NCBI GenBank assembly: GCA_009992505.1
Contig: JAACVI010000074.1
Span: 1 to 33,062, forward strand
Direction: 5' to 3'
DNA from: Myxococcales bacterium
GTDB taxonomy: Bacteria > Myxococcota_A > Polyangia > Polyangiales > Houyiibacteriaceae
Length of the DNA: 33,062 bases
Shown here: one piece after another, positions 16,801 through 28,541 of the stretch
Layout of the letters: each line of letters starts with the position of its first letter
Numbering within the stretch: position 1 is the stretch's first letter
Position numbers and translations under genes: made by a program
The notes under the pieces: generated by a model
The model's input: only the letters and a program-made list of their open reading frames with translations
Database searches by the model: none
Told to the model about the DNA's origin: nothing

Positions 16801-17725
16801 AGGAACGTGGCCCTCGACCCTAGGCGTCCGCGTGGCGGTCGTAGGGCTGACGGACGGCGTGAGCCTCATGGTAGGCCGGAGCCACAATTGTGCGGTCCAG
16901 GCCGGAGGCGGGGTGAGCTGCTGGGGGTTCAACTACACAGGACAGCTCGGGGTCGACACCGTCACGGAGAGCTTGACGGCGCTGTCGGTTCCTGGGGTGA
17001 CGGGCGCCGTCGACGGCTCCGCCGGCTGGGGACACACCTGCGTTCGCCTCGACACTGGCGAGGTCTCCTGCTGGGGTAACAACGGCTATGGCCAGCTGGG
17101 CCGCGGCACGAGGTCCCAGGAGCTGCCTGGTCTCGTCCCCGGCCTCGCCGGCGTCGTCCAGGTGGCGGCGGAGGAGGACTATAGCTGCGCGCGTCGCGTG
17201 GACGGTGACGTCTGGTGTTGGGGCAACGCACCGAGCCTCTCCGCGCTCGTGCCCACGCAGGTCCCGGGCTTGAACGACATCGTCGGTCTGGCGGCGGGCC
17301 TCACCCACGTCTGCGCCCTGCGCGCCACGGGAGAGGTGCGGTGTTGGGGCACGAACGCCCATGGAGAGCTGGGCGACGGCTCCGAAACGAATCGCTCGTC
17401 GCCCATCCCGGTGCGTGGGCTGACGGACGCGGTGGCCATCATGGCCGGCATCGATCACAGCTGCGCTCTGCGCGCCACCGGCGGGGTCGTGTGCTGGGGC
17501 AGCAATCAGTTTGGCCAGATCGGCGACGGGGGTTCGGTGGACCGTCTGGTCCCCGTGCCAGTGGTCGATCTCGGCGCCGTCGATCGCATCTCGGGCGCGG
17601 GCTACGGCACGTGTGCGCACGAACTCATCGGCAACGTGCGCTGCTGGGGTAGGAACAACTGGAGTCAGGTCGGCGATGGAGGCACGACCGACCGCTCGAC
17701 TCCCGTGCTGCTGGTCGGCCTGTGA
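13862..17725 (+). CDS. Giant lipoprotein: MopE-type metal-binding motifs plus 14 RCC1 repeats
   Basis: A 1287-aa secreted lipoprotein. MNQTTKSVAWIAFLGATLTAC gives a signal peptide with lipobox LTAC. Residues about 45-570 are Cys/Asp-rich with repeated CxGxDxDCDGxxDx motifs (for example CDGIDNDCDGRIDE, CNGLDDDCDG), matching the putative metal-binding (MopE) motif family. One NGCE/NCGSCG-like module follows. From about 606 to the end I count 14 RCC1-type repeats of about 50 residues, with the theme GHxCARxxTGxVxCWGxNxxGQLGDGT. Fourteen blades would make two seven-bladed propellers. Each blade carries a Cys pair that could form a disulfide, sensible outside the cytoplasm. Role is inferred only: surface metal binding, adhesion or protein contact. 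The gene at 23111 is a paralogue. Confidence 0.88.
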   Translation: MNQTTKSVAWIAFLGATLTACGGGSPAGEDAGADAARTDASSHTDASCACEMDEDCDDGIFCNGVEVCDPGGAGADSCGCVAGRSPCTTAETCREERRSCGDDCVDTDGDGHAPIFCGGDDCDDTDPNRYPGNLELCDDAAHDEDCDPTTFGDRDADMDGYPDAQCCNLNALGERLCGSDCNDGAAEIHPTVADGCDGIDNDCDGRIDEDPTLTFYRDVDGDGFGLTTETVTACSAPPGWAVSPGDCDDTTRAMNPSAPDTCNGIDDDCDGAVDPGCGCVDGEERDCGPPEPVLGSCRRGVQRCVAGGWAASCPGAVMPTTEVCNGLDDDCDGTLDDGASMVCALGSSHAGTGAFGSCADVAGYYACAGDCRSELFFATPPPESCNGLDDDCDGVPDDPFACLQSSTGNACLTSCGTVGTFACGADCLPGPCTAPEVCNGCDDDGDGAVDEGTQVDCWADADDDGFAALGADQRAFCRVAGRDPVSGCPVGFSDLDPAGAAGSDCDDSDAGRNPGLAERCDGVDQDCDGVVDDGASAECVRPSTYAACLAGRCVVVGCGLGADDCDGDASTGCETATAASVSDCGSCGVQCSGGMVCSSGGCTDHVVQISAGSRQTCGLREGGELSCWGYGLGGSHLVPANQRTYGGTVATEVSIGWDHLCMRKSTGEVLCVFGNGRGQLGNGTTSPGVRGRVLGLADAVEVSAGHEVSCARRATGEVVCWGANDRGQLGDGTTTDSLVPVAVSGLNDAVEIDVGDGHACARRATGRVVCWGANDRGQLGDGTTTDSSVPVSVPWPTDGVSIGASLGFSCAVSASGQTRCWGKNDVGQLGDGTTSDSLVPVWVNGANALEITLGQTHACIREDRDFVSCWGGNNRGQLGDGTTVDRPTAARVPGLYRVLEIDAGDTHTCARRPGGVVSCWGFNLYGQLGDGSETSRPIPTQVVGMGEVIDMGGEAFHSCVLHATGNAECWGNPVHGVLGEGTWPSTLGVRVAVVGLTDGVSLMVGRSHNCAVQAGGGVSCWGFNYTGQLGVDTVTESLTALSVPGVTGAVDGSAGWGHTCVRLDTGEVSCWGNNGYGQLGRGTRSQELPGLVPGLAGVVQVAAEEDYSCARRVDGDVWCWGNAPSLSALVPTQVPGLNDIVGLAAGLTHVCALRATGEVRCWGTNAHGELGDGSETNRSSPIPVRGLTDAVAIMAGIDHSCALRATGGVVCWGSNQFGQIGDGGSVDRLVPVPVVDLGAVDRISGAGYGTCAHELIGNVRCWGRNNWSQVGDGGTTDRSTPVLLVGL

Positions 17726-17747
17726 ACACCACGGGCCTCTGAAGGCG

Positions 17748-17773
17748 GCGAAGAAGCCGGGCGGTTTCTTTGC
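17748..17773 (+). terminator. Strong hairpin after the first MopE/RCC1 gene
   Basis: GCGAAGAAGCCG-GG-CGGTTTCTTTGC pairs over up to 12 positions (two G-U) starting 22 bases after the stop; the T-rich 3' arm resembles an intrinsic terminator. A second hairpin, GCCGGC-CGCA-GCCGGC (17776-17791), follows just before murJ and could instead act in its leader. Confidence 0.55.
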
Positions 17774-17804
17774 GTGCCGGCCGCAGCCGGCGGATGCTCG
17801 GCCC

Positions 17805-19400
17805 ATGTCCGAGTCCGGCACGGAGAAGGGCGCGATTGCGCGCCGAGCGGGCCTCGTCGCCGCGGGCACGCTGACCTCCCGCATCCTGGGCGCCGCGCGC
17901 GACGCGGTGGTCGCCATGCTCTTCCCCGTCGCCGCCACCGACATGTTCTGGATGGCGTTCACCATCCCGAACGCGCTGCGCGTGCTGCTGGGCGAGGGCG
18001 CCGTCGCGGGCGCCTTCGTGCCCGTCTTCTCCGAGGTGCGCGAGAAGGAGGGCTTCGACGCGGCCGCGCGCTTCCAGTCGAAGCTGGTCGCGGCCATGGG
18101 CCTCGTGCTCTTCGTCGTCACGCTCCTGGGCATCGCGTTCTCGCCCGCCTTCGTCGAGCTCTACGCGGCCGGCTTCCACGACATCCCAGGCCGCTTCGAG
18201 TCCACGGTGGCGCTGACCCGCGCCGTCTTCCCCTACATCTTCCTGATGGGCCTGGCGTCCCTGGCCACCGGCGCGCTGAACGCCGTGCGTCGCTTCGCCG
18301 CGCCCGCCTTCGCGCCCGCGCTGCTCAACGTCGCGCTGATCGCTTCGGCCTTCGCCCTCGCTCCCGCGGCCATCGCCTTCGGTCTGCCCGGTGTGGGCGC
18401 GCTGGCTCTGGGCGCGCTCATCGGAGGCGCGCTGCAGCTCCTGGCGCAGCTGCCCTCCCTGCGCGCCGCCGGCCTCTTGCTGCGGCCACGCCTCGATCTG
18501 CGCGACCCCTGGGTGCGCAAAGCCTTCCGGCTGATGCTCCCGCTCTTGATGGGCCTGGGCGTCTACCAGTTGAACATCATGCTGACGCGTCAGCTCGCGT
18601 CCTTCTTGCCGGAGGGCTCGGTGAGCTACCTCTACTACGGTCAGCGCCTGGTGGAGATCCCGCAGGGGATGTTCGCCCTGGCCATCGCCTCCGCCGCGCT
18701 ACCGACGCTCTCGACCCTGCGCGCCCGGGGCGACGACGAGAAGGTGAAGCAGGTCTTCCGCTACGGCCTCGGCCTCTCACTCTTCGTGGCCATCCCTTCG
18801 GCGGTGGGCCTCGCGAGCCTGGCGACGCCCGTCGTCTCCGTGATCCTGGGCCGTGGGCACTTCACGCCCGAGCAAGTCGAGCTGACGTCGCAGTCCCTGC
18901 TCTGGATGGCCGCAGGCATCTGGTCCGTCGCCTCCGTGCGCACGATCGTCCCGATGTTCTACGCCTACAACGACACACGCACGCCGGTCATCGGCTCGGC
19001 CGTGAACCTCGTGGTCTTCGGCATCGTCGCCTTCACGACCATGGGTCCCTACAAGCACGTCGGGCTCGCCATGGCCGTGACCGCAGCCTCCATCGCGCAG
19101 CTCTTCACGCTGATCGGGCTCTTGCGTCAGCGCGCCGGCCGCCTCGGTCTGAAGGAGCTCGCGTCGAGCACCGCCCGCGTCCTGCTCGCGAGCCTGCTCA
19201 TGGTCGGCGTGATCTGGGGCTCGCTGCACGTCCTGCCCTTCGACGGCCACGCTCGGCTCACGCCGCGCTTGATCTCGCTGCTGGTGGCCCTGGGCGCCGG
19301 CACCGCGACCTACGCCTTCTGCGCCTGGGCCCTGAAGGTCCCGGAGCTGCGCGCGCTGACGGGCGCCATCTCGCGCCGGCTCCGACGCGGACGAAGCTAG
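17805..19400 (+). CDS. murJ: Lipid II flippase MurJ (MviN)
   Basis: Inner-membrane MOP-superfamily transporter that flips lipid-linked peptidoglycan precursor to the periplasm. The 531-aa polytopic protein shows family landmarks: GTLTSRILGAARDAVVA near the N-terminus, FTIPNALRVLLGEGAVAGAFVPVF (about 50-73), INxxxxR-like LNIMLTRQLASFLPEGSVSYLYYGQRLVEIPQGMF and FYAYNDTRTPVI. Roughly 13-14 hydrophobic segments are visible. The start is ATG 17805 (MSESGTEKGAIARRAG); the longer track ORF runs back into the preceding gene in another frame. No strong ribosome binding site is seen. A terminator-like hairpin follows. It stands alone, not in a cell-division cluster. Confidence 0.95.
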   Translation: MSESGTEKGAIARRAGLVAAGTLTSRILGAARDAVVAMLFPVAATDMFWMAFTIPNALRVLLGEGAVAGAFVPVFSEVREKEGFDAAARFQSKLVAAMGLVLFVVTLLGIAFSPAFVELYAAGFHDIPGRFESTVALTRAVFPYIFLMGLASLATGALNAVRRFAAPAFAPALLNVALIASAFALAPAAIAFGLPGVGALALGALIGGALQLLAQLPSLRAAGLLLRPRLDLRDPWVRKAFRLMLPLLMGLGVYQLNIMLTRQLASFLPEGSVSYLYYGQRLVEIPQGMFALAIASAALPTLSTLRARGDDEKVKQVFRYGLGLSLFVAIPSAVGLASLATPVVSVILGRGHFTPEQVELTSQSLLWMAAGIWSVASVRTIVPMFYAYNDTRTPVIGSAVNLVVFGIVAFTTMGPYKHVGLAMAVTAASIAQLFTLIGLLRQRAGRLGLKELASSTARVLLASLLMVGVIWGSLHVLPFDGHARLTPRLISLLVALGAGTATYAFCAWALKVPELRALTGAISRRLRRGRS

Positions 19401-19875
19401 ACCGTCGCACCACCGTTCCTGGTGATCGTCGCAGGCTTGATCGAAAGAGACGCCCGGGCGGGTCGCTCTTTGGGGCGACAGCAGGATCACATCGGCAGGC
19501 CACAGCGGCGAGGGACAAGCCCTGATCATTGATCACAAGTCCGTCTGGCACAGCCTTGGACACGAAAGCCGCCCGGGAGGGTCGCGCTCCGGGGGACGGC
19601 GGCCTTGCCCATGCGAGCGCTGGTCTGCGGGCCCAGCCCAGGCCGATCCGCGGCTTGCCTTCTCGCCACCTCGGTCGCGCTACCGACGTGCCGCTCGGTC
19701 GGCGCCTGCGAGGGCGCTCGCGGCTCGACCCCGTCTGAGCCCGCAGACCCCGGGGCGGACTCGGCCCAATTGAGCGGCGCACGAGGCGCGGCGAGAAGGA
19801 GACGCGCTGATGGCCTAGCGCGTCGCGCGGACCGGTCCGCGGGATGCGCACGTCCACGGCTCGCCCGGCCGGCGA
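19401..19875 (+). other. 475-bp gene-free stretch with palindromes
   Basis: No reading frame here looks coding on either strand; all translations are Arg/Pro/Ala-rich shadows. It holds the murJ terminator, an AGGGACAAGCCC fragment (19511-19522) shared with the REP-like arm at 20393, an inverted repeat GGTCTGCGGG...CCCGCAGACC spanning about 19622-19749, and a perfect 16-base palindrome CGCGGACCGGTCCGCG (19826-19841) about 35 bases beyond the stop of the S23-like gene. It may be decayed accessory DNA. Confidence 0.5.
19444..19471 (+). terminator. Intrinsic-type terminator after murJ
   Basis: AAAGAG(A)CG and CGCTCTTT form an 8-bp stem with one bulged A around a GC-rich loop that can itself pair (CCC/GGG). 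It lies about 44 bases after the murJ stop, with T-rich bases in the 3' arm. Confidence 0.5.
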
Positions 19876-20253
19876 TCACTGTCGCGGCCGGAGCAGTCGG
19901 TACGTCATCGCCGCGACGCGATCCACGAGCGCGAGGGCGTCTGCGGTCGCATCGGCGGCGACGTAGCCCCAGCTGCGCGCGATGCGCTGACACGCGCGCG
20001 TCTCGTAGGCGGAGCCGAGCGCGGACTCGTGTCGAAGCCGCCGATGGCCTCCGTGGTGTCCGGCGGACTCGGCCAGATTGAGCGTCACGCTCTGCGCCGC
20101 TCGCCGCAGCTGGTCTGCGAGGGATCGATCGTGTTTCGCCACGCCTCGCAACAGCGGCGCGAGGTGATCGAGCATCTCGTGCGAGAGCTCCAGAGCGAGA
20201 AGGGGTTGGTTCGTTCGCACTGGAAGGCGAACTTCCAGCACGGACACCGACAT
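19876..20253 (-). CDS. Four-helix-bundle protein, S23 / 23S rRNA IVP family
   Basis: A 125-aa protein matching the family once described as encoded in 23S rRNA intervening sequences and now often found free-standing. Core features are LALELSHEMLDHL, then SLADQLRRAAQSVTLNLAESAGHHGG (family pattern DQLRRAAxSVxxNIAEG) and a C-terminal helix LALVDRVAAMTYRLL. The function of stand-alone members is not established; some relatives are accessory proteins of retroelements, but no reverse transcriptase is present here. I chose ATG 20253 because it gives the usual family length; the track start is a TTG at 20400 inside a REP-like element and would add about 49 residues, mostly Val-Ser repeats. The repeat still enters the first codons (MSVSV). 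Confidence 0.75.
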   Translation of the reverse strand: MSVSVLEVRLPVRTNQPLLALELSHEMLDHLAPLLRGVAKHDRSLADQLRRAAQSVTLNLAESAGHHGGHRRLRHESALGSAYETRACQRIARSWGYVAADATADALALVDRVAAMTYRLLRPRQ

Positions 20254-20353
20254 GGACACCGACACGGACACCGACACGGACACCGACACGGACACCGACA
20301 CGGACACCGACACGGACACCGACACGGACACCGACACGGACACCGACACGGAC
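20241..20353 (+). repeat. 12-bp microsatellite (GACACCGACACG), about 9 units
   Basis: Nearly perfect 12-base units run for about 113 bases. One variant base (CATGGA for CACGGA) creates the ATG of the S23-like gene on the minus strand. Minus-strand reading gives (Val-Ser)n with a GTG every other codon; a plus-strand reading gives (Asp-Thr)n followed by DDELC and soon a stop, like the Asp-Thr linkers common in myxobacterial lipoproteins. Units are multiples of three, so copy-number change would not shift frame. Confidence 0.9.
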
Positions 20354-20392
20354 GATGAGCTCTGCTTGCGATCGCACTTGTGACCGATCTTC

Positions 20393-20498
20393 AGGGACAA
20401 GCCCCCGCCTACGTCCAGAGCCCGAGGACCCGTACCGGACCGTGGAGACGTGTTGGGCGGATCGTGCAGATCGGTAGGGCGGGGGCTCGTGCCCCGCC
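20393..20498. repeat. Inverted pair of REP-like GC palindromic arms
   Basis: Arm A (20393-20412, AGGGACAAGCCCCCGCCTAC) is nearly the reverse complement of arm B (20473-20498, GGTAGGGCGGGGGCTCGTGCCCCGCC), about 60 bases apart. Arm B itself folds as GGCGGGG/CCCCGCC with a 7-base loop and lies 6 bases beyond the stop of the minus-strand gene ending at 20505, so it could also serve as its terminator, though no T-tract follows. Confidence 0.5.
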
Positions 20499-20504
20499 GA
20501 GGCG

Positions 20505-22850
20505 CTACGGCGCGGGCGTCGGCGACGCTTCGGGTGGCGGCACGATCAGCGCGTCGACCAGCTGGGAGAGTTCGATGCGCGTGGTCGCGCGCTGGGCCGA
20601 GAGCTCCGCGAGCTGGGCGCCCAACGCTTCGATGCGCGAGGCGGCTTGCTCCAGGCTCTCGCGCAGCTGAGTGCGCAGCGGCGCGCGGCGCTGGCCGGCG
20701 GCGTCGAGGGCGCTGACGTTGGCGCGCAGCTCGGCGGTGTGGCTGGCGACGTCGTTGGTCTCACGACGCAACGCCTCCATCTGGGTGTCGAGCGCCCTCA
20801 TCCGGTCGCGTAGCTCCACGGCGTGACGCAGGCTCGTGGCCTGAGCGTCCGTGAGCGAGGAGCCGTCGAAGTAGGGACCGAGGACGGCCCGCAGATCCGA
20901 GAGCAGCGAGACGTGGTGCTGAACCAAGCGGGTCTCCACGAGGGGAAGCACGCTGGCCTCGCCGGACTCGAGGGGCATGGGCGCGAGCACGGCGTCGGGC
21001 TGCTCCTGGGTGCCGGGCGGCAGCTCAGCCAGGGCGTATCCAAAGCTGCGCGAGTGACGGATGAAGAGGCGCCGCGGCGCGTCCGGCGCCGACTCCACGC
21101 GATACCGGGTGGTGAAGAGCTCGCGATCCTCGAGCGTGACCTCGCCGCGCACGACGGACACGACGCGCACGGGCTGCTCGCGCCGCTGAACCTCGGAGCT
21201 GACCCGGGTCGAGGCATCCACCGCATAAGGGATGAAGGCCGTCTCGTTGGGCGCGAGTCCGTCGAGCAAGCCCTCGCCCACGTAGCGGCCGTGGGCGAAG
21301 AGCGCGACCGGCCCGGGCACCAGCGTCGCCTGCGTACCGTTCTGGAAGCGGACGGCGCGGAAGGGATGCACGTCGCTGCCGCGCGCGTTGCCATCGGGCC
21401 GGAAGAGATAGATCTCCTCGCCCAGGACGCGTTGGTCGATGAGCGAGACGACGGCCGTGGAGTGGGCGGGCACGTAGACGCCTCCCGCGATCTCGTAGGT
21501 CGTGCCTCCCTGGGCCTGCTCCGTGCCGACCGACGTCTGTTCCACACCCTCGACACTGCGCGCGCTTATCTGCGGCGTCTCGGACGCCGGGCCGTCCTCG
21601 ACGGAGTCGTCGCCTGCGTCCTCGATGTCGAACTCCACGCGTCGATTTCGCTCGCGCGCATCGGCCGTGTCGCGCGGATCCACCGGTCGCGTGGCGCCGA
21701 AGCTCTCGACCGTGAGGCGCTCGCCATCGACGCCCGCGCTCACCAGGGCCGCGCGCACGGCGGCCGCGCGCTCGACGCCCAGAGCCCAGGCGTTCGGCTC
21801 GTCGCTCGCGGCGTGGCCATGGACCGACACGCGGCGAATCTGCGGGTTGCCGTTCAAGGTCGCGGCGATGGCCTCCACGATGGGACGCGAGCGCTCGGGC
21901 ACCTCGGCGGAGAGGCTCGGAAAGTAGACCTTGTCCAGGATCATGATGGCCGACTCCTGGATCACGACCTGCCCGCGATCGGGGCAGCCATCCGAGTCCT
22001 CGAAGCCATTGTAGGTCTCGGGGTCGTTGGGACATTGATCGTCGACGTCGAGGATGCGGTCGCGGTCGTTGTCGGGATCGGGGCAGCCGTCCGAGTCCTC
22101 GAAGCCGTCCATGTCCTCGTCCTCGCTGGGGCAGAGGTCGTCGGCGTCGGGCACGCCGTCGTGATCCCGACCGTCGCGCGCGGCGTCGCTGCGCACCAAG
22201 CCCGTGGCGACGGGCTGAACCATGTGGCCGCTGGCGTCGGGGCGCGGCATGAAGCGCGGCGTCCTCAGATCGGTCGCGAAGGAGAAGGGCGCGTGCGTCG
22301 CCAGGCTCAGGCGCACGTCGCGCCAATCCTCCGCGGACGCGTTGTGCACCAAGGCCCAGCCCTGGAGCAGAGCCTGACCCGCGTCATCGGAGCTGCGCTC
22401 GGCCCCGGGCGCATCGTCGAGCACGACGCGATAGCTGACGTGCCAGACGGGCACGGGCACGGCGTAGGCGACCAGCAGGTGATCCGTCTGCCCCCCCGCG
22501 AGGCGCACGTTGAGCACCGCGTCCCCAGGGACAGCCGCGTCCTCGCCGGTGTCTGGGCGCTCGTCGGCGACGGACGCGGACATGGTCGCGCCGCCGCCCT
22601 GCCCCACGATCGTCAGCGTCTTCAGCGCGTCGTCCACCTCGTGCTGGGCGAAGCGCAGGCTCAAGGTCTCGCCGCCCGCGTCGCCCACGCGCTCGAAGTA
22701 GCCGATGCCGTTCTGATACAGCACCACGCGGCGAATCGGCAGACCCGCCTGAGCGCAGGCCGAGAGCAAGGACAAGAGGACGAGCAACGCGCCGAATCGA
22801 GCGCGACCAAGGACGCGAGCGCGACGGGCGACCGTGTGGAGCGAATGCAT
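20505..22850 (-). CDS. Lipoprotein: DUF4139 protein with inserted TSP3 repeats and OmpA-type domain
   Basis: A 781-aa lipoprotein: signal peptide with lipobox LSAC (about residues 20-32), then a DUF4139-type N-terminal part (VVLYQNGIGYFERVG; VPVWHVSYRVVLD; LQGWALVHNASAEDWRDVRLSL). After residue 225 come two thrombospondin type 3 calcium motifs (DHDGVPDADDLCPSEDED; DVDDQCPND), then an OmpA-type peptidoglycan-binding domain (about 300-410, ending ERNRRVEFDIED). DUF4139 resumes near 449 (TTYEIAGGVYVPAHSTAVVSL), and a coiled coil lies at about 680-775. The ATG has an AGGAGG site 8 bases upstream. Plausible role: anchoring a surface beta-rich protein to peptidoglycan; function of DUF4139 is unknown. 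It is flanked by the two MopE/RCC1 lipoprotein loci, with murJ and the S23 gene between. Confidence 0.85.
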   Translation of the reverse strand: MHSLHTVARRARVLGRARFGALLVLLSLLSACAQAGLPIRRVVLYQNGIGYFERVGDAGGETLSLRFAQHEVDDALKTLTIVGQGGGATMSASVADERPDTGEDAAVPGDAVLNVRLAGGQTDHLLVAYAVPVPVWHVSYRVVLDDAPGAERSSDDAGQALLQGWALVHNASAEDWRDVRLSLATHAPFSFATDLRTPRFMPRPDASGHMVQPVATGLVRSDAARDGRDHDGVPDADDLCPSEDEDMDGFEDSDGCPDPDNDRDRILDVDDQCPNDPETYNGFEDSDGCPDRGQVVIQESAIMILDKVYFPSLSAEVPERSRPIVEAIAATLNGNPQIRRVSVHGHAASDEPNAWALGVERAAAVRAALVSAGVDGERLTVESFGATRPVDPRDTADARERNRRVEFDIEDAGDDSVEDGPASETPQISARSVEGVEQTSVGTEQAQGGTTYEIAGGVYVPAHSTAVVSLIDQRVLGEEIYLFRPDGNARGSDVHPFRAVRFQNGTQATLVPGPVALFAHGRYVGEGLLDGLAPNETAFIPYAVDASTRVSSEVQRREQPVRVVSVVRGEVTLEDRELFTTRYRVESAPDAPRRLFIRHSRSFGYALAELPPGTQEQPDAVLAPMPLESGEASVLPLVETRLVQHHVSLLSDLRAVLGPYFDGSSLTDAQATSLRHAVELRDRMRALDTQMEALRRETNDVASHTAELRANVSALDAAGQRRAPLRTQLRESLEQAASRIEALGAQLAELSAQRATTRIELSQLVDALIVPPPEASPTPAP

Positions 22851-23110
22851 CGAGAACCCTCCTGAGACGACGTGCCGCGAGCGCGGCGCCCCAGACTACA
22901 ACATCCGCGAATGTCTTTGCGTCCTGGACGATCCGGCGGCCGTGAGGCTCGTATCCGCGGCTCCCGCGCCCCTGGCGACAGGTTCTCGCTTGCCGGCAGG
23001 GCGGATCTCCACGACACTCACGGACGGGCGCGGGGGCTTCGTCGGAGGGTGGACACTCTGGACGCGACTCTCGAGGGTGGCGGTCGAGTGGGCGGACGTT
23101 CGGAGGAAGC

Positions 23111-27445
<4,335 letters not shown>

Positions 27446-27454
27446 GCGACTCGA

Positions 27455-27466
27455 GCGCGGCCGCGC
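27455..27466. terminator. Palindrome between convergent stops
   Basis: The perfect palindrome GCGCGGCCGCGC lies between the stop of the 23111 gene and that of the convergent glycosyltransferase, in a gap of only 22 bases. It could act as a short bidirectional terminator stem, but has no loop or T-tract. Confidence 0.25.
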
Positions 27467-27467
27467 G

Positions 27468-28541
27468 TCAGAACAGACCCGCGGCCGCCATGTCGAGCAG
27501 CTCGTCGAGCTTGGCGAGCAGCGCGGCATTGCCGTCGTGTGTGTAACCGGCGAGCGCCTGCTCGTAGTCGGTGGTGTGAGCGAGGAAGGCGCCCAGGCTG
27601 CCTTCGTCGACCTGATCCGCGTGCGCACCGTAGCCGAGGTGGGCGAGGTAGCGCGCGTTGAAGACCTGCTCGAACTGACCTTGGAGCGGCACGGCCAAGA
27701 GGGGCTTGTGCATCACGACACATTCACCCATCAGGGTGAAGCCGGCGCTGGCGACCACGGCGCGAGCGCTGGCGAGGTCGGCGATGAAGGTCGACTCCGA
27801 GAAGGGTCGATGCACGAGGTTGTCGTCGACCACGTCGGCGTCGATGTCGCGGCGCATGCCGTAGACGCGGCAGGGGATTCCCGCCTGCTTCAGCGTGGCG
27901 ACGAGCGCGTCGTTGTCCTGCGTGGTCTGGTAGACGAGCAGGTGATCGCCGCGGCTCACTTTCGCCGCGAGGATCTCCGGACGCAGGATGGGCGGGAAGA
28001 GGGTCGTGCGCTTCTTGCGGATGGGCGGCTCGAAGAAGGTCGCGACCAGGTAGTGATCGCAGAAGGGCAGCTTGGCCTTCACGAAGGCTTTGACGACCTC
28101 GAAGTCACGTCGATCGTCACCGATCACCTCCTCGGGCACGTCGCAGCGATTCATCACCTGCTGGTTGTCGATGGAGAAGATCGGCAGGTCGTGCGCCTTC
28201 GCGTAGAGGTAGGAGAAGCTCTCGAAGTCGCTGATGACGGCCTCGGGGCGGAAGTCCTCGATCAGGTCGAAGTAGGCGTCAATCTGCTTCGGGAGGTTCT
28301 TCAGACCCTGGCGCACGTTGCTCCAGATGGTCTTGCCGCGGCGTACACGGTTGTCGTCGGTCATGATGTGCAGACCGTGGATCGTGTGCACCTCCGCGAA
28401 GCGCTGCGCGAGGTGCTTGGCCGCGCGGTTCGACGAGAGGATCTCCACCTCGTGTCCTGCCGCGACCAGGTGGTCGAGGATGACCCCCGACCGGATCGCG
28501 TGCCCCATGCCTTCACCCGTGACGCCGTAGAGGATCTTCAT
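27468..28541 (-). CDS. Glycosyltransferase, MJ1255/VC2487-like (GT-B fold)
   Basis: A 357-aa cytoplasmic GT-B protein. The N-terminus MKILYGVTGEGMGHAIRSGVI has the glycine/His loop typical of MurG-like enzymes and of the MJ1255 family. The C-terminal half has the nucleotide-sugar-binding block ARAVVASAGFTLMGECVVMHKPLLAVPLQGQFEQ, where Gly and Glu contact the donor sugar nucleotide in relatives. The family is predicted to transfer a sugar to lipid or polysaccharide acceptors; donor and acceptor are unknown. The start ATG 28541 is chosen because the canonical N-terminus begins there and it overlaps the stop of the upstream small ORF in an ATGA junction. The longer track start is in another frame relative to that ORF. 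Confidence 0.87.
   Translation of the reverse strand: MKILYGVTGEGMGHAIRSGVILDHLVAAGHEVEILSSNRAAKHLAQRFAEVHTIHGLHIMTDDNRVRRGKTIWSNVRQGLKNLPKQIDAYFDLIEDFRPEAVISDFESFSYLYAKAHDLPIFSIDNQQVMNRCDVPEEVIGDDRRDFEVVKAFVKAKLPFCDHYLVATFFEPPIRKKRTTLFPPILRPEILAAKVSRGDHLLVYQTTQDNDALVATLKQAGIPCRVYGMRRDIDADVVDDNLVHRPFSESTFIADLASARAVVASAGFTLMGECVVMHKPLLAVPLQGQFEQVFNARYLAHLGYGAHADQVDEGSLGAFLAHTTDYEQALAGYTHDGNAALLAKLDELLDMAAAGLF

Noticed and set aside
20029-20358. Plus-strand ORF ending in HGHRHGHRHGHR, tempting as a metal-binding His-rich protein
   Set aside because: The His-Gly-His-Arg run is one of several frames of the 12-bp microsatellite, and the preceding part is antisense to the well-recognised S23-like gene.
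22851-23110. Plus-strand frame through the intergenic region before the second MopE/RCC1 gene
   Set aside because: No plausible start with a ribosome binding site, third-position GC not above background, and it is overlapped by the next gene in another frame; treated as intergenic.
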